In this document: one piece after another, positions 19,621 to 31,656 of the stretch | Layout of the letters: every line of letters begins with the position of its first letter | How positions within the stretch are numbered: the stretch's first letter is position 1 | From: Vitis vinifera | Taxonomy: Eukaryota; Streptophyta; Magnoliopsida; Vitales; Vitaceae | Direction: 5' to 3' | NCBI RefSeq assembly: GCF_030704535.1 | Contig: NC_081823.1 | Coordinates: forward strand, 25,722,001 to 25,786,000 | DNA length: 64,000 nt | Program-made: the position numbers and the translations under genes | The notes under the pieces: generated by a model | What the model was told of the DNA's origin: nothing | Seen by the model: only the letters and a program-made list of their open reading frames with translations | Databases searched by the model: none

Positions 19621-22280
19621 AATACAGAAGTCTGCTGTCATTTTAATTCTTTGAGGAATTAATGATATTGACAACAAAATTGTGCAAAACACCTGAATCA
19701 TTGTGAATGCTGCCATGGAAGTTGGAGCTGCCTTTACAAATATCATATGTGACAAGGACTTCAGAATAGTCCGTCAGTGCACTTCAATACCTGCTTTACG
19801 TTCTCATATTCCATCAAGTGTTTCAAAAGACTCAGGTATTTACCCATCCTATGAACTTTTGCTAGTCATTTCTTAATTGGTTACTTATATTCTCGGCTGA
19901 AATAATGTGAAAAACAAAATTGAAGCTTTTTGAATGTGTATTTTCCAGATGTTTGCTTCATAGGAGCATAAAATCATCCACTGAATTACTTACACAAGAT
20001 TTCTTGCTACATGCTCTACACAATGTGATTTAGTTTGGACAATAAAAACCAAGCCATCTGTAAAATTAGGGATGATATAGTTAATTGCCTTTATCCTAGT
20101 GCTTGTTTGTTTCTTTTTTTTTCTTTTTTTTTATATGTCAGTTTCCAGTGTGTCCATGGAACATGAAGTAAGCAACTTGACCACTTTAATTTCTCCACAA
20201 CTATCCCTGTGCTTCATTGCTCTTAAAGTTGCCTTATTGTAGCTCAACTATTCTCTGTTCTGAACTTATTTTTGCTTATACTTTTAAGGTTAATAGATAA
20301 CTAAATTGTCTGTCTGCATCCAAAGTTCTGAGGCTGACCTGGAGGAGAGATGCTCCAGAAGAAACCCAATCAGAAGGAGACTGATGCAATGATTGTTCAA
20401 GAGGCAAAGCAGATGTGCAGCAGCAATGTAACTTTCTTTTATCATAATCATTTTATTTGATTTTACCAATAAATTTTAAGATTTTTTGAGAATAGTTAAT
20501 TTCAAGTGGTCCTCCAGTTTCACTTCTAGATAAGAAATTGAAAATCAAAATTATAGGTGAGCACTCTGCAGGTGCTCACTGAAGTCAAATACGATTAAAC
20601 TGATTGATTTGGGTGGTATTACATTTGATAATCAGAATTGCAGCCCTATTGTCTTCTCAAGGCATTAGAGCACCTGAGAACATTCTATGTAAGTAGTTTT
20701 CATGTTGACAAAACACAAATGATAGCTTATGTTTATATATTGCTCAATTGAATTCCATAAGTAACCTAAGTTTGGCAGCAAACATGCCTAATTAATATCT
20801 TTTTGAGTATATCATCTAAACACCAACTCCAACCAAGGCTTAATTTAATGGTTGAACAGGACTGGGGTTGAGCAATTTTGATCTTATTGGTTTGTATTTT
20901 TAATCTACAAGATATTTTTCTTTAATATTATTTCTTTCAGTGTTCTTACATAGGTACTTCACCAAATGATCACAATGTCAAAAATTAAAATAAACACATT
21001 TCTATGACACACCATGTATGCCATGGATAAAACAACACCCCACATATGTTGTTAACAAGAGGACACACCAGTGTCCTGTTAATTCAAATAGGATAATTAA
21101 GTCTTTTGTATATTATATTCAGATCCCTGCTGAAACCTTGCAGCACAACACTTCCCTCTTGCTCTTATTTAGCTCTCTCCCATATCTCAATTCCTTATTG
21201 TGGAATTCAAAATGCAAACCCTCCTACACTGTCATTTCTCTGTTTCTTCTCTCAGTTTGGTGGCCAGATTCTCACTTTGGTACATCAATCCAAAGCAAGT
21301 CCAGAAACATATGGAGAAATCAAGCTCGGTTTCTGAACCTTCATTTCATCTCTGCTCTGATTTTCACAGTAGGGTTTGGCAGCTTCACATCCAAAACTTG
21401 AGGCACTGAGAATATTATAGTGTTCTTTTTTGAGCTGAGAATATTCATTCTTCAGCACCTAAGTCTGCCTATATCTGTTTGATGCATTGTTTCCAATGAG
21501 TGAATAATAGAAAAGCTCTCTGCTAGTTTTTTGCCCCTAATTTGCACATGAGGCAATTGGGATTTTCGATACTCCCACCACTGTCACTGACCATGATAAC
21601 TTCCTTGCAGGTACAGCATGGAGTTAGCAGAAGAGATTTTAATATTCTGGACTTCGGTGCAATCTTCTTGTCAAACAGAACTCCACAAGAAGAGTGTCTT
21701 AGAAGGAACTCTCTGGCCTTCCCACTTTCCTAGAGCCATCTCAGTATAAAATGTTAAGAATGGAATGTTTTTATTTCTTCTTGAATATGTGATGAAGGAT
21801 GAGATATTTTAGACATAGATGGTGCAGTTACTATGGATCAGGTTCATGGAATCTGATATATAGCACTCCCATTTTTCAGCTGTCTTCTTTCATTCAAGAT
21901 TGTGCTTAAAATCAAGCTTTCCCAAGTTGAGAAATCTACTCAAAGACATCTGTGTGACTTGTTAAGTGAGAAAAGGCTCCATCCATCTACATGGGAATTC
22001 CTGGTATTCCTTGGAAGCTGTAGTTGCTTTAATCCATCAACTACTTTTCTTAGATACCCCTGTAAGAATTTCTGTTCTTGGTCCTGGTTTCTAGTCTCCT
22101 TCCATGTTGCTGGTTTTCTTTATGCACTTCTTTTTACCAGAACAAAGGTTTGTAATCTGCTCTGTCATGTAATGCAGATGCTTCCCAGACACCTTTGTGC
22201 TGGAACCATCTTTCCTGCCCCCTTCTGCTGTCTGGAAATCGTCTGATCACCGATCGGTGCAGCTAAATGGTAATCTCACA
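19621..22280 (+). other. Long 3' region of the E-class PPR gene (block A)
   Basis: No convincing coding region. Much of 21640-22275 is repeated downstream of the DYW gene at 28500-29690, so it was part of one duplicated unit with the PPR 3' end. It may be an extended or spliced 3' UTR: short stretches end in TGCAG or start with GTAAG, but no splice pattern could be fixed. Confidence 0.5.
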
Positions 22281-23040
22281 GTGTCTGTAGTACTGGGTTG
22301 AGGAGTGTCTCCAAGTTAAACCAGATCCCATCATCGAATTTGGCATGAAATCATCAGTCAAAGACGAGCAGTAGCTCTTGGATCCTTCACAAATCCACTA
22401 GCTTTCCTCCAGAAGATTTTCTGGTTTTTCCAGTTAATTTTTATGGAAAATTAGTGTGCTTCTCATGTCTTCTGATTAAATTTTCATACTTTAGACCTGG
22501 GTTTTAATGATATAGGATGAAGTTGGATCTGCCTTGGGCATGAGGCAGGTTGAAAAGCCAAAAACAGTGGGGAGCCACACAGGGCAAAAGTTTTCCCAAA
22601 GAAAGGGAAGGAGTCTGCACTGATTGCAGCGAAGGATGGGAATCAAAAAGGTGATTCAAATTCTCTACTGCAAATTGACATGGGCAAGTTTGAATGGGTT
22701 AGGGTAGAGTTTAAATTCGAACAATACTAACTCGAAAAATATTGGATTGATAGGAGTTGAAATTTATTTGTTATTGATTTTAATTATATTATTTATTATT
22801 ATCGGAAAAATATCTTATTTTCTATTTTTAATAACAAAAAATTATTTTTGAATTGTAAAATATGTTTTTTGTTTCTTTTATTTTATTTTGAACAATAGAT
22901 AATTATTTTGAGAAATAGTTGCCAGACATAACCTTATATAGGTTTTTTAACTCAAAAAAAAAACATAATAAAAAATTACTAAATTTAAACTTCTTTATTT
23001 TTATACATTTTTTTCTAGTTGATTTATATAAATATGCACT
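22281..23040. other. Spacer between PPR genes
   Basis: Nothing recognised. The sequence becomes strongly AT-rich from about 22720. Confidence 0.4.
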
Positions 23041-23755
23041 AATTATAAAATATAGATGAAAAAATAAACTAAAAAAAATTATTTTAACATTGAGGAAAAT
23101 AATTCTTATTTCATGCACTAAAAAAAGTGTATACCTCACATTGCTTGAAAATATCATTATGGCTATGTTTGGTTCCCGGAAAGTACAAAGGAAAGAAAAA
23201 AAATGCTAAGGAAAATGATTTTCTCATGTTTGGTTGTCTTATGAAAAATATCAAAGAAAATCAAATATAATTAAAACTAATTAAAAATTTATGTATTTTT
23301 AAATTATTTAATCTTTATGTTGATGAGTTAAAATAAATAAAATGAGTTTAAAGTAACAAAAAAAATAATTTATCAACTTTTAATCTATTTTTTTATTTTC
23401 CTTCACTTTTTCCTTCCTTCTACTTTTTCTTTGTATTTTCTTTCCCTCACATTTTCCCTCAAATTTTTCGGGAACCAAACATAGCCTATGTGTATATGTG
23501 TTATCACTCATACCAACCCAACTCACATAAGAATGGTACATCATTCAACCAATAAAGGTATTTTAAGTCTAAAATAATATTATTTTAAGACTAAAATAAT
23601 ATTACTTTAAGACCAAAACACGTGTAAGCATATTTTTAGGTACTTTGAGGTAAATATCATTCTAATGCATGAAATGAGAATTATTTTCCTCGAAATGCAC
23701 TTCACATAAAAATGGTTTTTTTGAGTTATCTTTTCATTCATATTTTATAAATAAT
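23041..23755. repeat. Inverted-repeat element interrupted by a MITE
   Basis: The left arm (23041-23135) and right arm (23645-23755) are inverted copies. GAGGAAAATAATTCTTATTT at the left matches the minus-strand reading GAGGAAAATAATTCTCATTT at the right, with flanking similarity extending over roughly 90 bp. The interior holds the 326-bp MITE and a 22-bp repeat (TTTTAAGTCTAAAATAATAT) near 23565-23620. It probably represents an older foldback or MITE element. Confidence 0.65.
23161..23486. mobile_element. Tourist-like MITE with perfect 18-bp inverted ends
   Basis: GGCTATGTTTGGTTCCCG at 23161-23178 is the exact reverse complement of CGGGAACCAAACATAGCC at 23469-23486. TAT flanks both ends, compatible with a 3-bp target duplication as in PIF/Harbinger elements, although that superfamily prefers TTA or TAA. 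There is no coding capacity. The perfect ends suggest a recent insertion. The superfamily is uncertain. Confidence 0.82.
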
Positions 23756-24325
23756 GAATGTTTAAATAATTTTCCCATCTTTGTTTCCTACAAAATTTCT
23801 AGAATGTTGAAACTAACCCTTCAATTCGCTATCGAAATTGGGGACCAAAGCATCAATTAACGCTTAGATGTTGGCTTTAAAATTTATTTTTAACATAATT
23901 TTAAATTACCATTGGTTTTCTCCAATGGTATAAAAAAAATGTTTCAAAAGATTTTTTTGAGGGATCCATTTTAGAGAACTGTTTTATAAAAGAATATTAT
24001 TTAATTAAAATAATGATTTTAATTTTTGTAGATATGACAAAATTTTCTACAAGTATTTTCCATGATAGGAATAAAAACAAACAAATGAATTCTGAACAAA
24101 CAAACTAAAAACATCTGTTTTTTTACAAAAAAAAAAAAAAAAATTGATTATTTTTCCAAATGAATTTATTAACGTTCTTGCCAAAACCGCAGCGTTTTAG
24201 CCCCTTGCCTCGGATTACTCTTCTCTTCAACCCCATAAATATTGGAGGTTTTTGAATTGATTTCTTGTAAGCCGAATCAATGCTCAATTTTCTTCTATTT
24301 TCCATACTGATTACTCACATATGAC
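23756..24325. other. Spacer and mTERF-derived 5' UTR of the DYW gene
   Basis: AT-rich to about 24170. From about 24178 onward the sequence resembles the 5' UTR of the mTERF gene (about 32430-32644). Shared words include TTGATTTC, CAATGCTCA, TACTGATT and TCACAT in the same order, ending in ATGAAAACCAAA in both genes. Confidence 0.7.
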
Positions 24326-27300
24326 ATGAAAACCAAAACCCACTTCCTATTCTCGGTTTCAAGAAGTGTTTTCAACACAATTCCCAAAACCCCAGTTGGA
24401 AAAACTAGGCAATGGGCACCGGTTAGTACAATTACCACCGCTTCTGCTTTGATCAATGAAACACCAGTTGAAAATTTTGCGGAACAAGTTAAGGATGATG
24501 ACCTCAAAACCTCTAATGCTGGTTCGAGGAGATGGGGCTGTTTGGATGGTGATATAGCTAAGGTATTCTTGCAACAACAACACACAGACTATGGCATTCG
24601 ATGCCTTAATGCGGTGAATTTTCCTCTGAAGGGTTTCTCAGAGATCACCAGCCAGATGGCTGGAAAAGCATTGCATGCATTTTGCATAGTGGGTTCAGTC
24701 AATCTCGGCATTTTTCAAACTAATACATTGATTAATATGTACTCAAAGTTCGGTAATATTGAGCATGCTCGTTATGTGTTTGATGAAATGCGTCATAGAA
24801 ATGAGGCTTCTTGGAGCACTATGTTATCGGGTTATGTCCGTGTGGGTTTGTATGAAGAGGCAGTTGGGTTGTTTTGTCAAATGTGGGGCCTGGGAGTTGA
24901 GCCAAATGGTTTTATGGTTGCTAGTTTGATTACTGCATGCAGTAGGTCGGGGTATATGGCTGATGAAGGATTTCAAGTCCATGGTTTTGTTGTTAAGACT
25001 GGTATTTTAGGTGATGTGTATGTGGGAACTGCACTTGTGCATTTTTATGGCTCAATTGGGCTTGTTTATAATGCCCAGAAGCTCTTTGAGGAGATGCCTG
25101 ATCATAATGTAGTTTCTTGGACCTCATTAATGGTTGGGTATTCAGACAGTGGAAATCCAGGGGAAGTTTTAAATGTATATCAAAGAATGAGGCAGGAAGG
25201 GGTTAGTGGCAATCAAAACACATTTGCAACGGTGACTAGTTCTTGTGGTTTGCTCGAGGATCAAGTTTTGGGTTATCAAGTTCTTGGACACATTATACAG
25301 TATGGATTCGAGGATAGCGTTTCTGTGGCAAACTCTCTCATATCGATGTTCTCTAGTTTTAGTAGTGTGGAAGAAGCCTGCTATGTCTTTGATCACATGA
25401 ATGAATGTGACATTATATCATGGAATGCAATGATTTCTGCATATGCACATCATGGACTTTGTAGGGAATCACTTAGATGTTTTCATTGGATGCGACATCT
25501 ACATAATGAAACAAATTCCACTACTCTCTCAAGTTTGTTGTCGGTCTGTAGTTCTGTGGATAATCTGAAGTGGGGGAGAGGAATTCATGGTTTGGTAGTT
25601 AAATTGGGACTGGACTCAAATGTTTGTATATGCAATACTCTTCTTACATTGTATTCTGAGGCTGGAAGATCAGAAGATGCAGAGTTGGTGTTTCAAGCAA
25701 TGACGGAAAGGGATTTAATCTCATGGAATTCCATGATGGCTTGCTATGTTCAGGATGGAAAGTGCCTAGATGGACTAAAAATTTTGGCTGAACTTCTTCA
25801 GATGGGAAAAGTGATGAACCATGTGACATTCGCAAGTGCATTGGCTGCATGTTCAAACCCTGAATGTCTCATTGAAAGCAAGATTGTCCATGCTCTCATA
25901 ATTGTTGCAGGCTTCCATGATTTTTTGATTGTTGGTAATGCATTAGTTACCATGTATGGTAAACTTGGTATGATGATGGAAGCAAAAAAGGTATTGCAGA
26001 CAATGCCCCAGCCTGACAGGGTTACTTGGAATGCTCTCATTGGTGGTCATGCTGAGAATGAAGAACCAAATGAGGCTGTAAAAGCTTATAAATTGATAAG
26101 AGAAAAAGGCATTCCTGCAAATTACATTACCATGGTAAGTGTTCTTGGTGCTTGCTCGGCTCCTGATGATCTCCTCAAACATGGGATGCCCATCCATGCA
26201 CATATAGTTCTGACTGGATTTGAATCAGATGATTATGTGAAGAATTCTCTCATCACAATGTATGCTAAGTGTGGTGATCTCAATTCAAGTAATTACATCT
26301 TTGATGGATTAGGTAATAAGAGCCCTATCACATGGAATGCCATGGTTGCTGCAAATGCTCATCATGGCTGTGGGGAGGAAGCTCTAAAAATTTTTGGGGA
26401 GATGCGAAATGTGGGAGTAAATTTAGATCAATTCAGCTTCTCTGGAGGCCTTGCTGCGACTGCCAACCTGGCTGTATTGGAGGAAGGTCAACAGCTTCAT
26501 GGATTGGTTATTAAACTTGGGTTTGAATCAGATCTCCATGTTACCAATGCGGCAATGGATATGTATGGTAAGTGTGGGGAAATGCATGATGTGCTGAAAA
26601 TGCTTCCCCAACCAATCAACAGGTCACGATTATCATGGAACATACTGATATCAGCTTTTGCCAGACATGGGTGTTTTCAGAAAGCTAGAGAGACTTTTCA
26701 TGAAATGCTTAAACTGGGTCCAAAACCTGACCATGTCACATTTGTCTCTCTTCTATCTGCTTGCAATCATGGGGGTCTAGTGGATGAGGGTCTTGCATAT
26801 TATGATTCAATGACTAGGGAGTTTGGGGTCTTTCCAGGAATAGAGCATTGTGTATGCATAATTGATCTTCTTGGACGATCAGGAAGACTTTCTCATGCCG
26901 AAGGCTTTATCAAAGAAATGCCAGTCCCACCAAATGACCTTGCATGGCGGAGCTTGTTGGCTGCATGTAGAATCCATGGCAATTTGGAGCTTGCAAGGAA
27001 AACTGCAGAACATCTTTTGGAATTGGACCCATCAGATGACTCAGCTTATGTCCTGTATTCAAATGTCTGTGCTACTAGTGGGAAATGGGAGGATGTGGAG
27101 AATCTCAGGAAAGAAATGGGATCAAATAACATAAAGAAGCAGCCTGCATGCAGTTGGGTCAAATTGAAAGACAAAGTTCATTCATTTGGGATGGGAGAAA
27201 AGTATCACCCACAGGCCAGCCGGATAAGTGCAAAGCTGGGAGAGCTTATGAAGATGACCAAAGAAGCAGGTTATGTCCCTGATACTAGCTTTGCATTACA

Positions 27301-27550
27301 TGATATGGATGAGGAACAAAAGGAGTACAACCTTTGGAACCACAGTGAAAGACTTGCCCTTGCATTTGGGTTGATCAATACGCCAGAAAGTTCAACTCTC
27401 AGAATTTTTAAGAATCTCCGGGTATGCGGTGATTGTCATTCCGTTTACAAGTTTGTTAGTGGAATTGTTGGGCGGAAAATTGTGTTGAGGGATCCTTATC
27501 GATTCCATCATTTTAGTGGTGGCAAGTGTTCTTGTGGTGACTATTGGTAA
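24326..27550 (+). CDS. DYW-class PPR protein with mTERF-like N-terminus
   Basis: Intronless, 1074 residues. Residues 1-81 (MKTKTHFLFSVSRSVFNTIP through WGCLDGDIAKVF) match the start of the mTERF protein at 32645 and probably form the organelle presequence. PLS-type PPR motifs fill about residues 115-870. E/E+ motifs follow (SDDSAYVLYSNVCATSGKWE, then CSWVKLKDKVHSFGMG). The DYW deaminase domain is about 979-1074, with PG box GYVPDT, HSE (1006-1008) and CGDCH (1034-1038) for the catalytic zinc, HH...CSC near 1061-1070 for the second zinc, and the terminal DYW. All expected deaminase residues are present, so it is likely a C-to-U RNA editing factor. The PPR part matches Arabidopsis At1g16480 by recall. 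The ATG aligns with the mTERF start. Confidence 0.93.
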   Translation: MKTKTHFLFSVSRSVFNTIPKTPVGKTRQWAPVSTITTASALINETPVENFAEQVKDDDLKTSNAGSRRWGCLDGDIAKVFLQQQHTDYGIRCLNAVNFPLKGFSEITSQMAGKALHAFCIVGSVNLGIFQTNTLINMYSKFGNIEHARYVFDEMRHRNEASWSTMLSGYVRVGLYEEAVGLFCQMWGLGVEPNGFMVASLITACSRSGYMADEGFQVHGFVVKTGILGDVYVGTALVHFYGSIGLVYNAQKLFEEMPDHNVVSWTSLMVGYSDSGNPGEVLNVYQRMRQEGVSGNQNTFATVTSSCGLLEDQVLGYQVLGHIIQYGFEDSVSVANSLISMFSSFSSVEEACYVFDHMNECDIISWNAMISAYAHHGLCRESLRCFHWMRHLHNETNSTTLSSLLSVCSSVDNLKWGRGIHGLVVKLGLDSNVCICNTLLTLYSEAGRSEDAELVFQAMTERDLISWNSMMACYVQDGKCLDGLKILAELLQMGKVMNHVTFASALAACSNPECLIESKIVHALIIVAGFHDFLIVGNALVTMYGKLGMMMEAKKVLQTMPQPDRVTWNALIGGHAENEEPNEAVKAYKLIREKGIPANYITMVSVLGACSAPDDLLKHGMPIHAHIVLTGFESDDYVKNSLITMYAKCGDLNSSNYIFDGLGNKSPITWNAMVAANAHHGCGEEALKIFGEMRNVGVNLDQFSFSGGLAATANLAVLEEGQQLHGLVIKLGFESDLHVTNAAMDMYGKCGEMHDVLKMLPQPINRSRLSWNILISAFARHGCFQKARETFHEMLKLGPKPDHVTFVSLLSACNHGGLVDEGLAYYDSMTREFGVFPGIEHCVCIIDLLGRSGRLSHAEGFIKEMPVPPNDLAWRSLLAACRIHGNLELARKTAEHLLELDPSDDSAYVLYSNVCATSGKWEDVENLRKEMGSNNIKKQPACSWVKLKDKVHSFGMGEKYHPQASRISAKLGELMKMTKEAGYVPDTSFALHDMDEEQKEYNLWNHSERLALAFGLINTPESSTLRIFKNLRVCGDCHSVYKFVSGIVGRKIVLRDPYRFHHFSGGKCSCGDYW

Positions 27551-28231
27551 TTAAGCTACTGATTTGCTTAAAAATGAGGCTCTGTTAAAAATTTTCAGTA
27601 GTGGCTTCCAAGATCAAGATTGGGACCTCATTGTCAATTACTGATAACAAGGTTAGCATTTCATTTCATTCTTCATTGTGGCTATTTTCCATTTAATTGC
27701 ACCAGTCCTTTTTGCACAAGATAGTAGAATTTATTCACTACATTAAAATTTTGGAAATGAAAATTCAAATGCTTTACTTGATGATCCAACATGGAGACAC
27801 TGATGCATAAGCGGTATACTATTCTTAAGTTGACATAATGATCTTGATTGCTGTTTAAGTAACTTGTTTCAATGGATAGCTTCTTTGAGTTGATTCAGCA
27901 GTGCAGCATCTAATGAGAGGTTGTGATTAATTTGAGTGCAGTTAGAGGACCTTGAGCTGTAAAAAACCAACAAATCAAGTTTTGATGGTTATACTGAAGC
28001 CGGTGATGATTGTTTTTCAGCTTTTTCTAAGGTAAGAGCATCCCAATAAGTGGGATCCTGCACAGAGACACATCCTATGTGCTTTATCTTCAAAACATGA
28101 ATGCAAACCAGAATTTTAGTTTACATTTTAAACTGAATTTGTCTTTGTCCATTATGAAGTAAATCTTCTCTAACAGAATGACGAAGGTACCAATCTTGCT
28201 GCAGACTGAAAATTATTAGGAGTAGAGAACA
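27551..28231. other. 3' region of the DYW gene
   Basis: This holds the 3' UTR and spacer; nothing else was recognised. Confidence 0.4.
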
Positions 28232-28437
28232 GATGCTCTTAGCCATACTGGATTAAGTGATGAATTATGTGAATCATTCAATTACAATAACATGCTCAAA
28301 GCTGAGCATTACTCTTGTATGATGCTTGGAAGGCAAGAAAATTGATGGAAGAGACAAGTTCAAAGAGGAATCCTGGCTTTAGCTTTTACCAATCAACAAA
28401 GATGAGGATACCTCTACTGCAGGTGAGTTGAATTGGA
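28232..28437 (+). pseudogene. Truncated copy of the E-class PPR 3' end
   Basis: Bases match 19186-19620: AGCCATACTGGATTAA, GCTGAGCATTA, GATGCTTGGAAG, GAAAATTGATGGAAGAGA and CTACTGCAGG occur in the same order. About 240 bp between the GAGCATTA and GATGCTTGGAAG blocks are missing, and the frame is broken. It is a dead fragment left by duplication of the PPR gene at 16928. Confidence 0.88.
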
Positions 28438-29690
28438 ATCCCCCATCTGTTGGATGCAGATTTGAAGTTTTTCATTGAATGTGGGTGAAGAGTTTTCATT
28501 GAAGTATTCTGGACTTTGGCACAATCTTCATCAAACAGAACTGAAGAAAAAGAGTGTCATAGAAAGAAACTCTTTGGCCTTCCATTCTCAGAGTGATCTA
28601 CGTAAAAATTGTTAAAGATGGAACATTCTTGTTTCTTCTGGAGTACAAGTGGAAGGAGGTTTATGGCATCTTATGGACAACCATAGATCATGCAGTTAAT
28701 ATCAAACCAAGAATTCGTGTTTGTCAAGGAAGCATTTCTCTTACAGGTCATAAATTCATGTTGCTTTCTTGTTTGTTCTTCCAATCCTTTCTTTTGATGC
28801 TTGGTCAGGACCATATTTCTCCATAATCTTACACTTCTTTCGATTTGATGGGGCAAAGTATATTTTGTGCAATCTCTCTCTTTTGTTCATAAGACCACAT
28901 TTTTAATTCTACACTTATCCTGCTGTTTATTTTTATGCAGGTTCCATTTAACACAGCCAGGTACTGTCATTCTCTTTCTGAGCATGATTCCCACAGTGCT
29001 GTTAAAGAGTAACTTTCCAAACTCTCCCTCTTGATAATCCAATTTCTGTTGCTGTTTCCATGTGCAGTGAAATGACAACAGTTTATATTTTCATATTCAT
29101 GTGGGATGGTGGCATGTCTTTACCATGAGCAGAACTTGCACAGAATCAGTTGTTATACTAGGAAGAAATGTAATAAGGACCTCAGGGACCAAGCTCCCAC
29201 TTTTCAGAGGTCATTCTTGTGCTTAAAATCGAGCACTCTCTCAGGTTAAGAAACCTACTAAAAGATCTGGGCAGCTGCTGTTATTTCATCCATCTATACC
29301 CAAATTACTCATACTCCCTGGATTTCTTGCTGCTTCAATCTGCAAACTTCTGAGCTTGTTGCATATTGCCCTTTTCTTTGTTTTCCCAATTCCACCCACA
29401 CATTCTTCTGGTGCCTGGAGACATATGTAAGGATTTCTGCTGTTGATCTCATCTCCAGTCACCCTCTTCATTACTGGTTTTTGTTGGGTGTCCTTTTACC
29501 ATATTAAGGTTTCTGATCTGCTCTGTTGTGTAATGCAGGCGCTTCTTCAGGTCGCCTTTCTGCTGGTGCTATATCTCCTGCTCCATTCAGTTGTCTGGAA
29601 TTCAGGTGGATGTTTGAGAAACAAATCAGCACATATTCATTGTCTGATCTCTGATACTTGCTGCTAAATGGTACTCCCTATGATCTGTTC
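28438..29690 (+). repeat. Duplicated PPR tail (block B, partner 21640-22280)
   Basis: The non-coding tail that follows the PPR gene at 16928 is repeated here. ATTCTGGACTT, CAATCTTC, CAAACAGAACT and AGAGTGTC match around 28506-28560 and 21650-21700. TTGTGCTTAAAATC, TCTGCTCTGT and GTAATGCAG match around 29216-29540 and 21900-22180. The intervening DNA has been trimmed by deletions. Confidence 0.85.
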
Positions 29691-31625
29691 GATACAATTA
29701 TAGTTGTACTGTTTTCCAATGACTAGTAATCCCATGTGATTTTCTTAACAAGTATGTTGGAAAGTGTTTGTTAGGTTATGTTTGTATTTTGGAGATTTAA
29801 AAGGGAAAAAAAAATAGAGAGGAAAAATAAAAAAAGTGAGGAAAAAAATATAAAATTTTTCTCTTGTTTTGTCCATGGAAAAATTGTAGCAAAGAAAATT
29901 AAGTTGTTTGTTATTCCAACCATTCTTCTTAGTCTTGATCTTAAGAATAAAAAGGCCAGCAACAGCAAAGTAATTATACCAAACCTTTTAGATATATGAG
30001 TTTGTTAACGGTGAGTTAAAGGATGTTTGATAAAACTTAATACTTATTATTTAATTATTTGAATTGATTTTGAGTAAAATTATTTTTAAATTATTAACTT
30101 AAAATTTATAATATGTTTATATATAAATAATAGTAAAAAATGGATGCAAAATTTGAATGGGTTTGAAGTATATTTGGGGTTAAGATTTGAGATTAAAAAT
30201 GTTAAAATTTTTATAATATCTTTGCCAAAAAAAAAAACATTTTTATAATTGAACTCCTAAATATAATTTTATGTTTAAAAAATGTTCCCAAACGTAGATT
30301 TTTGTGAAATGTGTGAAATGTTTTCTAAATCATAAATGCTAAAATTTCTTTGAAATATGAATTTCATATAAAGATATAAAATTAAGATAATTCTAGAAAA
30401 TTATTGGGAAAAGTGTGTTTTCATACATTGGAACGAAAAAAAATCACAAAATGGGAACTTAAATTTATAAAATATAAATTTGAAGCCATTATCTAAAAAT
30501 AATTAGGATTTCATACATTTTTTTAATCAAAATCAATGCATTTTTTGTTCAAAGTTAATCCATTCAAGTACTATCTTTTAATAATAGAGGTATTACTTTT
30601 GGCCATTTTAGGCATTACCTTTGATAGATGAATATATGAAATTTGAGTTATTTTTAGAGGTTCCTATTTTGTGATTATATTTACATAAATGTAGTGCAAA
30701 GATTAAAATAAGAATATGGAATTTTTTTATATATATCCTTTTCCATGACCAGAGGGCTTATATTTTTTTAAGTATTAAAAAAAATACTTTACAATTTTTT
30801 TAAAAAATATTCATTTTGTGAAAATAATATTTTTTTGTCATATATTTTTAAAATAAATAGAACAATTCTTATTTTCAATATCAAACATATAGTATATTTT
30901 TTGAAAAAAAAATTTGAATAATATAATCAAGGAAAACCCATCAAACTTGAAACTTCAAAATCATATTCATAGTGTTTTTTCTTTGTATAAAAAATATATA
31001 TAATGTACATTAATATTTTAGAATATTTTTTTTAATCTTTGACAATGAGATTAATCTTCATTGAGGCGAGAAAATATTGTTCTTTACAAAAAATTTTGTA
31101 GCTAAAACTTGAAGTTAGGAGAGATTTTTCATAGATGGAATTTTGAAAAGCAAATATTTTCTTTATAAATTTTTATATAATTAAAATTTAAGCAAAGAAT
31201 TTCATAAAGTAAAATATTTTCTTTATAATTATTTTTAGATAGTCGTTTGAAATTTGTATTTTGTAAACTTGAATTTCTATTTTTTGGTATTTTTTTTTTA
31301 TATAAATGTATAAAAAGACTTTTCATTTTTTTTAGGAAAAAAATGTGTTTCTACACACTCATATAAAAATAATTATAAAATATAAATCTTCTTAAAATAA
31401 TTTAAGGTTCATGCACTTATCGATCAAATGCAATATTAAAATAGTCAAAAGTAATACTTATATCATTAAAAGTTAGTACATGAATAATCAAAAGTAGTAT
31501 CTTTGAACAAAGTATATAAAATATTAATTATTTTTAAATAGTCACTTAAATTTATAATTTATAAACTTGAATTCCTATTTTGTAGTATTTTTTTATATAA
31601 ATATATAAAAAATACATTTTTCCTT

Positions 31626-31656
<31 letters not shown>

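Noticed and set aside
21018..22246. Several plus-strand frames after the E-class PPR gene
   Set aside because: No conserved domains. Parts are duplicated at 28.5-29.7 kb with indels that do not respect any frame, arguing for non-coding sequence.
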